Assembly (NCBI GenBank): GCA_002480935.1
Contig: DLDC01000151.1
Span: 1-9,548, forward strand
Direction: 5' to 3'
DNA length: 9,548 bases
Source of the DNA: Prevotella sp. UBA7782
GTDB taxonomy: Bacteria > Bacteroidota > Bacteroidia > Bacteroidales > Bacteroidaceae
Part shown: positions 1 to 5,355 of the stretch, piece by piece
Numbering within the stretch: the stretch's first letter is position 1
Layout of the letters: each line of letters opens with the position of its first letter
The notes under the pieces: generated by a model
What the model saw: only the letters and a program-made list of their open reading frames with translations
Told to the model about the DNA's origin: nothing
Database searches by the model: none
Program-made: the position numbers and the translations under genes

Positions 1-113
1 ACTGAGATCTTTTCACCATTGTTTAGACGGGCAGTGCTGATGGCTACTATCTGCTTATTCATGACAGGCCGCAGTGACCACCACTCTGCCCTGATGCCGC
101 CCTTGCGCAACAT
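1..113 (-). CDS. Possible 5' end of an unidentified gene, cut by the left edge
   Basis: Reading the minus strand, a frame opens after a TAA at 140-138. It has an ATG at 113-111 and a second at 62-60, and runs off the window with no stop. From the second ATG the protein begins MNKQIVAISTARLNNGEKIS. That start would fit the N-termini of some Bacteroidales proteins of unknown function with an 'RL.N.E' motif (for example the DUF6261 type), but this is only an impression. There is no Shine-Dalgarno sequence and no complete promoter upstream. It would be the first gene downstream of the UpxY-like gene, 577 bases past its stop. With at most 37 codons visible it may also be non-coding. The opposite strand has an open frame over the same bases, but it starts at a TTG and looks like nothing known. 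Confidence 0.3.
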   Translation of the reverse strand, partial: MLRKGGIRAEWWSLRPVMNKQIVAISTARLNNGEKIS

Positions 114-137
114 ATATGTGATAAACGGTGTTGTAGA

Positions 138-221
138 TTATGCTTTTTTTGCAACATGTTTTCTGTGTATTTTATCGGGTTCGCTTACCTTAAGCGATAG
201 AAGAGATAGCAGGCCAAACAT
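138..221 (-). CDS. Possible 27-residue small protein with a strong ribosome binding site
   Basis: An ATG at 221-219 follows AGGAGG (236-231) by 9 bases, an ideal Shine-Dalgarno arrangement that the larger genes of this window lack. The product starts MFGLLSLLSLK and ends with a basic stretch (HRKHVAKKA) before TAA at 140-138. A short hydrophobic start followed by a charged tail could be a small membrane peptide. The same frame continues open after the stop into the possible gene at the left edge, so an alternative is a single gene broken by a nonsense mutation. A TATGTTTG box overlaps the start codon (222-215) but has no partner TTG at the right distance. Function unknown. Confidence 0.25.
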   Translation of the reverse strand: MFGLLSLLSLKVSEPDKIHRKHVAKKA

Positions 222-236
222 ATGGTCAATCCTCCT

Positions 237-689
237 GATATACTATACGCACCCATTGCTTAAATCAATAATATCATTATGGCATTAAATACTATATAGA
301 ATAACATACATGTCCACCATTTTTTTATAATCTTACTGTTCTTGAATCTTTCACACGCTCTTTCGCATCTGATTACAACGAGTATAGAGAAGTATCCATA
401 TTGGAACAAAACATGTAAGGACGAAGAGAGTACTAAATATCTCGAAGATCGCCAAAAGCTTAACGATTAAAAAACTTATCGGTATTGTTAGAAAAAACGA
501 ACATCCCAAGCGTGACCTCATATTCCCAAAGGGGTCGAGACACGCAAGTTTGTAAAAACATATATTATATAATCGAGTATCAACATCTATCTTGTCTTTA
601 ATCTAACACCTATCACTCTCGCAGGGAAAATCGTTTTACGTTTATAATTTGCAAAATTTTCCTACGAATGTGTCATCAACCTTCGATGC
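237..689. other. AT-rich stretch without a recognisable gene
   Basis: This is the region downstream of the UpxY-like gene. Both strands are closed by frequent stops and no frame resembles a known protein. I see no tRNA, no strong terminator hairpin and no complete TTG-N19-21-TAnnTTTG promoter. The base composition is clearly more AT-rich than the flanking genes. If the UpxY-like gene heads an operon, this would be a long untranslated segment before the next gene. Confidence 0.6.
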
Positions 690-1238
690 TTATTCCATCT
701 TTTGCAGGAAAGCCTGTGGAATATAGTCTATCAGCAACACGGCGCAGACACCGGTGACAGCGACGACCAGATGACGGTTGCCCTTTACACGACAGACTGT
801 ACCCTCAAAGCCTTTGTAAGGGCCGTCGATGACACGAACCCGATGGCCCTTGCTGAGGTTGACCGTATTGCAGTCGGCAATCTCGTAATGATGGCTGAAT
901 GATACGAAACGGCGGAAGTTGTTCATCTCACAGTCACTGATAGGTGCCGGTTCACGATGGTCTCTCGTATTGAGATGGTAGATGAAGGCCTTGTCAGTAA
1001 GAAACTCACGGATAACCAGGACCTCTTTACTCTCACATCTGAAGAACACAATGCCGGGGATGAGCGGGCGTTCCGTCGCATTCACTTCTCCGTTTACGCC
1101 CATCTGTTGGATAGTCTCCATCGGGATGTACGTCTCCTTGCAGTGAGTCGCGATTAACTCCATGATAGAATCAACCTTGTTGTAATATGCCTTGAGGGCA
1201 TACCAGGAAACGGATGTTGACGATTGCGGCATAGACAT
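690..1238 (-). CDS. UpxY-type transcription antitermination protein (NusG paralogue)
   Basis: This is a specialised NusG-like factor of the kind that, in Bacteroides, loads on RNA polymerase at the leader of its own polysaccharide operon and prevents early termination. From the chosen start it has 182 residues, usual for the family (about 170-190). An NGN domain begins at SWYALKAYYNK (residues 11-21) and includes the core RPLIPGIVFFRC (57-68). A C-terminal KOW domain covers about 128-175, with VRVIDGPYKGFEGTV (134-148) and the family-typical end GVCAVLLIDYIPQAFLQ. The frame is open back to 1448, but the predicted promoter lies at 1452-1422 and the extra 70 residues look unlike protein. I therefore take the ATG at 1238-1236; an ATG two codons later (1232) is equally possible. 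No UpxZ-like gene and no glycosyltransferase or export gene follows in the window, so its target operon is not seen. Family assignment is firm; the role in exopolysaccharide is inferred from the family. Confidence 0.9.
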   Translation of the reverse strand: MSMPQSSTSVSWYALKAYYNKVDSIMELIATHCKETYIPMETIQQMGVNGEVNATERPLIPGIVFFRCESKEVLVIREFLTDKAFIYHLNTRDHREPAPISDCEMNNFRRFVSFSHHYEIADCNTVNLSKGHRVRVIDGPYKGFEGTVCRVKGNRHLVVAVTGVCAVLLIDYIPQAFLQKME

Positions 1239-1258
1239 ATTCGTTGTCGGGCCGATAA

Positions 1259-1360
1259 CTACATATTTTCTTTTCCATCCACCGCCTTGCATGGCAGCAC
1301 ATGGGAGAAGAAGGAAAAACTGACCGCGTCTTGAGCCATCATGCGGTCTGCGACATCCAT
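1259..1360 (-). CDS. Possible 33-residue leader ORF upstream of the UpxY-like gene
   Basis: ATG at 1360-1358 (or 1342-1340) to TAG at 1261-1259, ending 20 bases before the UpxY-like start in a different frame. The product begins MDVADRMMAQDAVSFSFF and ends VDGKENM. It does not resemble a protein I know. Its internal ATG at 1342 overlaps the TGA stop of the 12-codon frame as ATGA, an arrangement used for translational coupling. It could be a regulatory upstream ORF or chance. Confidence 0.25.
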   Translation of the reverse strand: MDVADRMMAQDAVSFSFFSHVLPCKAVDGKENM

Positions 1361-1377
1361 CCCGGAACCAGGACCAT
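1339..1377 (-). CDS. Possible 12-residue leader peptide with Shine-Dalgarno
   Basis: ATG at 1377-1375 lies 9 bases after AAGGAG (1392-1387) and gives MVLVPGWMSQTA before TGA at 1341-1339. The strong ribosome binding site is the main support. Its stop overlaps an ATG of the next short frame and lies within the loop of the leader stem-loop, so translation here could change folding. There is no run of one amino acid codon as in classic amino-acid attenuators. Confidence 0.25.
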   Translation of the reverse strand: MVLVPGWMSQTA

Positions 1378-1421
1378 GGCGCTGTTCTCCTTATGTCGGT
1401 TCGTATTGACGGCTCCGTCTG

Positions 1422-1452
1422 CAAAGCTAAGAAAAATATCCTAATCACCCAA
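1422..1452 (-). promoter_or_regulatory. Promoter of the UpxY-like gene (Bacteroidetes type)
   Basis: The minus strand has TTG at 1452-1450, 20 bases, then TAGCTTTG at 1429-1422. This matches the Bacteroidetes primary sigma consensus TTG-N19-21-TAnnTTTG, including spacing. It places the transcript start near 1415, about 180 bases before the UpxY-like start codon, and rules out use of the far upstream in-frame starts. Confidence 0.7.
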
Positions 1453-1526
1453 CCGATTTCCCAAATAATTTCTTCGTTTTCTCAAAGTAATCGAGTTGTA
1501 TTCGTATGTATGTCGAAAATATATCG

Positions 1527-1534
1527 TAAATTTG
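1527..1534 (+). promoter_or_regulatory. Weak promoter-like -7 box
   Basis: TAAATTTG on plus matches the Bacteroidetes -7 box, 21 bases before the ATG of the 32-residue frame at 1556. The nearest upstream TTG (1496-1498) is 28 bases away, too far for a standard promoter. It is listed because it is the only candidate for plus-strand transcription here. Confidence 0.2.
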
Positions 1535-1555
1535 CGACAGAATAAAGGGCAAAAT

Positions 1556-1654
1556 ATGCAAGAAAACATTGGTAAACAGATTGTTAGTAGTATGAAGAAG
1601 TACGGAATGGATTCTTTTTTCTTTACGAGTTCAGCCCCTATTCGCCCAATGTAG
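1556..1654 (+). CDS. Short plus-strand ORF, 32 residues, unidentified
   Basis: ATG at 1556 to TAG at 1652-1654. The product begins MQENIGKQIVSSMKKYGMDS and then has three phenylalanines encoded within a run of T. It reads like the start of a real protein but stops early. The +1 frame continues open after it (encoding NVEVNNLLAISRSRSEV and on) to a stop near 1737, as expected for a gene broken by a frameshift in or after the T-run. No family recognised. Confidence 0.2.
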   Translation: MQENIGKQIVSSMKKYGMDSFFFTSSAPIRPM

Positions 1655-1760
1655 AAGTAAACAATCTTTTAGCCATTTCGAGGAGTCGGTCGGAAGTGAT
1701 ATTAGCTATGCCAGTCTTTTCTATTTCAGCGTACTAACTTTTGTTCTTACCAATGACAAA

Positions 1761-1859
1761 CTAACGCTCCGCACCATCAATATTGGCTAACAGATGATAA
1801 TTCTCATTCTTCTTATATCGATGTTTCGGTTTATATTTCGGTTTATTATCATCATTCAT
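1761..1859 (-). CDS. Short Lys/Tyr-rich minus-strand ORF, unidentified
   Basis: ATG at 1859-1857 to TAG at 1763-1761, 27 bases downstream of the permease stop on the same strand. The product begins MNDDNKPKYKPKHRYKKNEN and is very basic; the KPKYKPK part comes from a 12-base tandem duplication. The same frame resumes after two stops (1763 and 1736). This suggests either a decayed gene or a chance run. No Shine-Dalgarno sequence and no complete promoter. Confidence 0.2.
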   Translation of the reverse strand: MNDDNKPKYKPKHRYKKNENYHLLANIDGAER

Positions 1860-1886
1860 TCGGCGCAAAGGTAAAAAGCATGCTTA

Positions 1887-3230
1887 TTACTTCTTAACCT
1901 TTATCAAGGCATTGGCAATGATGGCAGTGATTCCTCCTGTCGAGATTCCTGATGAGAAAATGGAATGGATGAGCCATGGCATCTTATCGAGTATGCCTGG
2001 AACTAGTTCCACGCTCATTCCCATGGCAAAGCTGATGGCCATCACTAACACTGCCTTGCGGTTGATGTTCGTGGCTGCGATGATACGAATACCTGATGCC
2101 GCAACGGTTCCGAACATCAGGAGGGTTGCCCCACCAAGGACACAATCCGGAATAAGCGAAAAGAACTGCCCCACAACAGGGAAAAGTCCGAGCAGGAACA
2201 ATGCTCCGGCGATGAAATATCCGACATAGCGGCTCGCTACGCCAGTTAGTTGTATCATCCCGTTGTTTTGGGCAAAGATGGAATTAGGAAAGCTGTTAAA
2301 GACAGCTGCCAACATAGAATTGAATCCGTCGGCCAGGATACCTCCTTGTGCCCGTTTCAAGAAAACAGGTCCCTCTACGGGCTGACCAGATATGAGAGAG
2401 TTGGCTGTGATGTCACCAAACGCCTCCACTGCTGTAACCAGGTAGATGATACCAAGCGCAATGATGCTGCCCATATCGAAATGTAAGCCGTACTTGAAGG
2501 GAATGGGGATGTTTACTGCTCCGGCACCATGCAACTGCGTGAAGTCAATCATTCCCATGACCCACGCTAATATACTGCCCACAATTAATCCTATGACGAT
2601 GGAGCCCATCCTGAGGTATTGGTTTTGCGACCGGTTGAAGAAGATGATAGTCACCAAGACCAGCACTGCCAACCCCAGGTATCTCAGTGAGCCAAACGTA
2701 CCGTTGTCAATAGCAGCCTGTCCTCCGCCGCAGCTGTTGATGCCTGCCTTGATAAGGCAAAGACCAATGAGGGTCACAACGATTCCTGACACAAGGGGTG
2801 TGATGATTTTGCGTGCGTAGGGTAGCAGTCGGCTCACGACCATTTCCACCACAGACGCCACCATGGTCGCTCCGAAGATATAGCTCAGAGCCGTTGGTGC
2901 GTCAATACGCCCGTTGACCATGCCGAGCATCCCCGCTCCAATAATCGGGGTGATGAAGGAGAAAGATGTGCCTTGTATACAGAGCAGTCCTGCCCCTAAA
3001 GGACCAATGCGGTGGCACTGAATGAATGTCGCCAATCCTGAAACGAATAGTGACATGGAGACGAGGAATCCCGTGGTCTGAAGATCGAACTTCAAGGCTG
3101 AGCTGATGATCAGCGGTGGCGTGATGATGGCAACGAAGATGGCTAACAGATGCTGTAAAGCCGCAAAGAGAGTGCCACGGAGGGGCGGACGGTCATTCAG
3201 CCCGTATATCAGGTCTGATTGCTGTTGCAT
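1887..3230 (-). CDS. pbuX: Xanthine permease, NCS2 (nucleobase:cation symporter-2) family
   Basis: Inner-membrane purine transporter of 447 residues, expected to import xanthine with a proton. The family marks are clear. The TM1 motif is LQHLLAIFVAIITPP with Gln26-His27. The TM8 segment TAVEAFGDITA carries Glu269, and ILADG carries Asp301. The NCS2 signature is FAQNNGMIQLTGVASR (319-334), with Gln321 and Asn322. These match the substrate and proton residues known in XanQ/XanP (Glu272, Asp304, Gln324, Asn325 in XanQ). Long hydrophobic segments throughout fit 14 membrane spans. The ATG at 3230-3228 lies 4 bases after the xpt stop, so the two genes are almost surely cotranscribed, and the partner enzyme makes xanthine the likely substrate. 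Closeness to XanP/XanQ/UapA argues against a uracil permease. The symbol follows the Bacillus xpt-pbuX pair. No defect seen. Confidence 0.93.
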   Translation of the reverse strand: MQQQSDLIYGLNDRPPLRGTLFAALQHLLAIFVAIITPPLIISSALKFDLQTTGFLVSMSLFVSGLATFIQCHRIGPLGAGLLCIQGTSFSFITPIIGAGMLGMVNGRIDAPTALSYIFGATMVASVVEMVVSRLLPYARKIITPLVSGIVVTLIGLCLIKAGINSCGGGQAAIDNGTFGSLRYLGLAVLVLVTIIFFNRSQNQYLRMGSIVIGLIVGSILAWVMGMIDFTQLHGAGAVNIPIPFKYGLHFDMGSIIALGIIYLVTAVEAFGDITANSLISGQPVEGPVFLKRAQGGILADGFNSMLAAVFNSFPNSIFAQNNGMIQLTGVASRYVGYFIAGALFLLGLFPVVGQFFSLIPDCVLGGATLLMFGTVAASGIRIIAATNINRKAVLVMAISFAMGMSVELVPGILDKMPWLIHSIFSSGISTGGITAIIANALIKVKK

Positions 3231-3234
3231 GGAA

Positions 3235-3807
3235 TCATTCCTCCCTCAACTTGATCTCACAATTGTCGAGGGAGTCGACGATAGCAAGGCTCTCACAGCG
3301 GATGCCTTCAGCCTCAATGACTTCCCGTCCGTGTTGGAAGGCCTTCTCAATGATGAAGCCCATACCTACGAGTTCGGCTCCGGCTTGGCGGCAAAGGTCG
3401 ATGATGCCCTTGGCGGCATTGCCATAGGCAAGGAAGTCGTCAACAAAGATAACCTTGTCGTTGGGTGTGAGATAGTCTTTCGAAATTACCACATGGTACT
3501 CTCTCTGTTTGGTAAAAGAGAAGACACGCGTGGAGAGCATATTGTCCATCGTTGATGGTTTCTTTTTCTTTGCGAATACCACTGGCAGGTCAAGCAGGAA
3601 TCCCATCATAATGGCAGGAGCGATGCCACTGGCCTCGATGGTAATGATCTTGTTAACCTCAGAAGAGGCGTATCTGCGTATAAGTTCCACAGCTACTGCC
3701 TTCATCAGATTGGGGTCCATCTGATGATTGATGAATTTATCTACCTTGAGTATTCCACCGGGATAGCACTTCCCGTCTTTGAGGATGCGGTCGCGAAGTA
3801 ATTTCAT
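3235..3807 (-). CDS. xpt: Xanthine phosphoribosyltransferase
   Basis: Cytoplasmic purine-salvage enzyme that converts xanthine and PRPP to XMP plus pyrophosphate. At 190 residues it matches the Bacillus Xpt length and aligns along its whole extent: [12 protein letters not shown] (21-32), the EASGIAPA loop (58-65), VFSFTKQ (95-101), the PRPP-binding motif [14 protein letters not shown] (119-132), and [11 protein letters not shown] (152-162). The ATG at 3807-3805 follows the predicted promoter by a very short leader, so it is the natural start. It is the first gene of a two-gene operon with the permease; import and phosphoribosylation trap xanthine in the cell. Unlike the Firmicutes xpt-pbuX operons there is no room for a purine riboswitch before it. 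Confidence 0.96.
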   Translation of the reverse strand: MKLLRDRILKDGKCYPGGILKVDKFINHQMDPNLMKAVAVELIRRYASSEVNKIITIEASGIAPAIMMGFLLDLPVVFAKKKKPSTMDNMLSTRVFSFTKQREYHVVISKDYLTPNDKVIFVDDFLAYGNAAKGIIDLCRQAGAELVGMGFIIEKAFQHGREVIEAEGIRCESLAIVDSLDNCEIKLREE

Positions 3808-3829
3808 AATTTAGAGTTTATATGATTTG

Positions 3830-3859
3830 CAAAGTTACAATAAACTTGCGATGTGACAA
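3830..3859 (-). promoter_or_regulatory. Promoter of the xpt-pbuX operon
   Basis: TTG at 3859-3857, 19 bases, then TAACTTTG at 3837-3830, a full match to the Bacteroidetes TTG-N19-21-TAnnTTTG consensus. The transcript should begin near 3823, leaving about 16 bases before the xpt start codon. That excludes a riboswitch or attenuator in the leader; any purine control would have to act at initiation. Confidence 0.75.
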
Positions 3860-3953
3860 AGAAATTAACGGATAAACCCGCATAGACCGAAGATGTGCCT
3901 TCATCAACCTTTTCTGTGCTGTGCAGGGTTTTTATTAGGGGCCAGGCGGGAAT

Positions 3954-3987
3954 GAGTGGGGCGTCTGAAAACCAGATTGCCCCACTC
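3954..3987. repeat. Strong inverted repeat (hairpin) in the xpt-tRNA spacer
   Basis: GAGTGGGGC (3954-3962) pairs perfectly with GCCCCACTC (3979-3987). The stem continues inward as GTCTG (3963-3967) with CAGAT (3973-3977, one G-T pair) after a single bulged T, around the loop AAAAC. There is no T-run after it on either strand, so it is not a typical intrinsic terminator. It could be a protein-binding palindrome, a REP-like unit or the end of a small element. Confidence 0.6.
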
Positions 3988-3992
3988 CACCC

Positions 3993-4094
3993 CTATCTCA
4001 CCTATCTCATCCATCGGGTAAACCAATGAGGCATAAGCAGTTAGACGGCTTGAGCAAAGTGGCCTTTTTGCGCCCTCATATCACCCATATCACA
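3993..4094. repeat. Two pairs of 9-bp tandem direct repeats
   Basis: CTATCTCAC and CTATCTCAT stand head to tail at 3993-4001 and 4002-4010. CATATCACC and CATATCACA stand head to tail at 4077-4085 and 4086-4094. The two pairs resemble each other (C-A/T-A-T-C-A/T-C-A pattern) and are about 66 bases apart. Spaced 9-mers can be binding sites or iteron-like units; none of the replication proteins that would use iterons is present. Confidence 0.45.
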
Positions 4095-4207
4095 CGCTGA
4101 AATAGGCGGAGTAAGGGGCAAAAAAGGTGGTTTTAAGCAGGACAAGGCTCGTAAGCGTGGGGCATGGATAAAAAAGGTGAGGATGCAAAAAGGCTTATTA
4201 AAAAGAA

Positions 4208-4250
4208 AGAGAGGCCATGCTTCAGAATTGCTTCCTTGCATAGCCTCTCT
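4208..4250 (-). terminator. Intrinsic terminator of tRNA-Cys
   Basis: Starting 3 bases after the tRNA 3' end on minus, AGAGAGGC (4250-4243) pairs with GCCTCTCT (4215-4208). Beyond one mismatch a second stem ATGC/GCAT follows, around a 17-base loop. The hairpin is followed by TTCTTTTTAATAA, a T-rich tail. Position and form fit a Rho-independent terminator closing the tRNA transcript. Confidence 0.75.
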
Positions 4251-4253
4251 GTG

Positions 4254-4324
4254 AGGTACCTAGCAGAGTCGAACTGCTCTCCACGGTTTTGCAGACCGTT
4301 ACCTAACCGCCCGGCCCAGGTACC
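4254..4324 (-). tRNA. tRNA-Cys (GCA)
   Basis: A 71-base tRNA. The acceptor stem GGTACCT (4324-4318) pairs with AGGTACC (4261-4255), and the discriminator base is U (4254), as expected for tRNA-Cys. The anticodon arm ACGGT-CTGCAAA-ACCGT shows anticodon GCA. The T arm AGCAG-TTCGACT-CTGCT is intact. The 3' CCA is not encoded (CAC follows), so it must be added after transcription. It has its own promoter upstream and a terminator just downstream. Confidence 0.96.
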
Positions 4325-4352
4325 ATGGCCGTTGTTAAACGATTAACGGGTG

Positions 4353-4383
4353 CAAAGGTAGGAACTTTATTTCACACTACCAA
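4353..4383 (-). promoter_or_regulatory. Promoter of tRNA-Cys
   Basis: TTG at 4383-4381, 20 bases, then TACCTTTG at 4360-4353, matching the Bacteroidetes consensus. Transcription should begin about 20 bases before the mature tRNA 5' end at 4324. The TTG element starts only 15 bases after the phosphatase stop codon. Confidence 0.75.
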
Positions 4384-4398
4384 ATTTTTGTCATGTTT

Positions 4399-5355
4399 TT
4401 ATTTGCTTTCATGCGTTTTCGTAAGCGTGTGCAGCACATTTCCGTCCTTATCAAGGGCATAAACACACAATGTGCTCTTGCTTGCGCCTATCACGCTGAA
4501 CCCTGTGGCCGGGCTGCACCACTTGGTTCCATCAACTGGCTTCACGCTTCGTGACAAGGCTCCGGCTGTGTTCACCCAATAGGATATGCCGTCGGATGGT
4601 TGCTCTATGTGCTGAAAGTTGTGTATGTGCCCGCAACCATAGAGGGCCACGTTATGATAACGCTGCAAGATGGGCAGCACATACTTCTGCATGTCCTGAC
4701 GTTCGGTGGCCGACTTTCCCGTCTCCGCGTAGATGGGGTGATGGCCCACACATATCACCCAGTCTTCTTTGGCATTCTTCAGCGTGTTGTCCAGCCACGC
4801 CAGTTCGGCCTCCCGGTCTTGCTTCCATGCGTCAGGATAGGTGAGAGAGTCCTCACGATACTTGTCTATCAGGGGCGTGGTGTCCAGGAACACCACCCTG
4901 AGCGTGCAGCCCTTGCCCTCAAACACCCGTGTGTAATAGCGCGCCGGCATATCCCATCGGCGGCTCACCTTGCTATAATCGAGCACGGCTTGCGTGTTGC
5001 CACGATACTCATGGTTGCCCAGAACGGGATACCAGGGGCACATCAGTTCGGGGTGCGGATAGATAAGTTCATAGTTGGTTTGCCACAAAGGGTCGTTAAC
5101 AGAAGCCACGCCACGGAAGTGATGAACGTCGCCCACGGCCAGTACAGCCTCAACGCCTATGGCCTCAGCCACGTTGCCCATGGTGGCGCCTATCGTCTTC
5201 TGGTCATAAAAGCCGTTGCGACCCATGTCGTTGCACCACAGCAGGTTGATGGGCGCCTTCATATCGAGCCACTTCGAGCTGTCTTGCGCATATCCTGCAC
5301 AGGCGTTGCTCACCAAGGCAAGCAGCAAGAACAGACTATATATTATTTTCTTCAT
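4399..5355 (-). CDS. Exported TRAP-like (purple acid phosphatase-type) metallophosphatase
   Basis: A calcineurin-like phosphoesterase of 318 residues, related over its length to mammalian tartrate-resistant acid phosphatase (ACP5). A signal peptide (residues 1 to about 20, ending ACA or at Cys19 if VSNAC acts as a lipobox) sends it out of the cytoplasm. Metal and catalytic motifs in order: NDMG (Asp43), VGDVHHFRGV (Asp76), LGNHEYRGN (Asn114, His115), VGHHPIY (His205), and CGHIHNFQHI (His243, His245). The segment YSKVSRRWDMPARYY (127-141) also follows ACP5. The usual GDNFY motif reads GDVHH, so the iron-binding tyrosine that gives purple enzymes their colour is His79 here. It probably hydrolyses phosphate monoesters in the periplasm or at the cell surface. 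It is the last gene of the receptor/beta-helix/phosphatase run, 26 bases after the previous gene. Substrate unknown. Confidence 0.88.
   Translation of the reverse strand: MKKIIYSLFLLLALVSNACAGYAQDSSKWLDMKAPINLLWCNDMGRNGFYDQKTIGATMGNVAEAIGVEAVLAVGDVHHFRGVASVNDPLWQTNYELIYPHPELMCPWYPVLGNHEYRGNTQAVLDYSKVSRRWDMPARYYTRVFEGKGCTLRVVFLDTTPLIDKYREDSLTYPDAWKQDREAELAWLDNTLKNAKEDWVICVGHHPIYAETGKSATERQDMQKYVLPILQRYHNVALYGCGHIHNFQHIEQPSDGISYWVNTAGALSRSVKPVDGTKWCSPATGFSVIGASKSTLCVYALDKDGNVLHTLTKTHESK

Larger units (their letters stand above)
1239..1415 (-). promoter_or_regulatory. Long 5' leader of the UpxY-like gene with short ORFs and a stem-loop
   Basis: If transcription starts about 7 bases after the -7 box, the mRNA has roughly 180 untranslated bases before the UpxY-like start. 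The leader contains an AAGGAG site (1392-1387) serving a 12-codon frame, an overlapping 33-codon frame, and a possible stem-loop. The stem is GACCGC/GCGGTC (1348-1343 with 1327-1322) around a 15-base loop that covers the junction of the two short frames. A 12-base palindrome, GACGGCTCCGTC (1408-1419), overlaps the predicted start site. UpxY-family regulation is known to act through the 5' leader of the operon, so a structured leader fits, but the mechanism here is inferred. Confidence 0.5.
1453..1886. other. Gene-poor interval between the UpxY promoter and the xanthine permease
   Basis: No long frame is present. Two 32-residue frames start with ATG: one on plus (1556-1654) and one on minus (1859-1761), described separately. 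The minus frame stays free of stops for another 31 codons after its second in-frame stop (1733 down to 1641, encoding a stretch with TGIANITSDRLLEMAKRLF), which looks protein-like. This may be the remains of a decayed gene. A 10-base unit, tttcggttta, occurs at 1824-1833 and 1836-1845. TACCTTTG on minus at 1873-1866 resembles a -7 box but lacks a correctly spaced TTG. I see no clear terminator for the permease gene. Confidence 0.5.
3860..4207. other. Spacer between xpt and tRNA-Cys with repeats, no gene
   Basis: Neither strand has a frame resembling a protein. The stretch is richer in G and C than the left-hand intergenic regions. It contains a strong hairpin (3954-3987) and two pairs of 9-base direct repeats: CTATCTCAC/CTATCTCAT at 3993-4010 and CATATCACC/CATATCACA at 4077-4094. 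A 10-base inverted repeat pairs GCCTTTTTGC (4062-4071) with GCAAAAAGGC (4185-4194), and the word aaaaaaggtg occurs twice. It lies on the 3' side of the tRNA, a common place for integrated elements, but no integrase, IS end or duplicated tRNA tail is visible. Confidence 0.55.

Noticed and set aside
690..902. 66-codon plus frames opposite the UpxY-like gene
   Set aside because: Antisense shadows of a gene with clear NGN and KOW domains.
1239..1448. N-terminal extension of the UpxY-like protein to 252 residues
   Set aside because: The extension begins within the predicted promoter, upstream of the transcript start, and its residues do not resemble NusG-family sequence.
1866..1873. TACCTTTG as a promoter for the minus-strand short ORF at 1859
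   Set aside because: The nearest TTG on the correct strand is 31 bases away and the start codon would lie at or before the transcript start.
3993..4094. CRISPR array
   Set aside because: The repeats are only 9 bases, stand head to tail in two pairs, and lack regular unique spacers.
3860..4324. Integrated element using tRNA-Cys as attachment site
   Set aside because: No second copy of the tRNA 3' end occurs in the window and no integrase gene is present; only the repeats hint at mobility.
4041..4346. Frames of 60-66 codons on both strands over the spacer and tRNA-Cys
   Set aside because: One overlaps the tRNA, the other covers the repeat-bearing spacer and terminator; translations are low-complexity and have no ribosome binding site.
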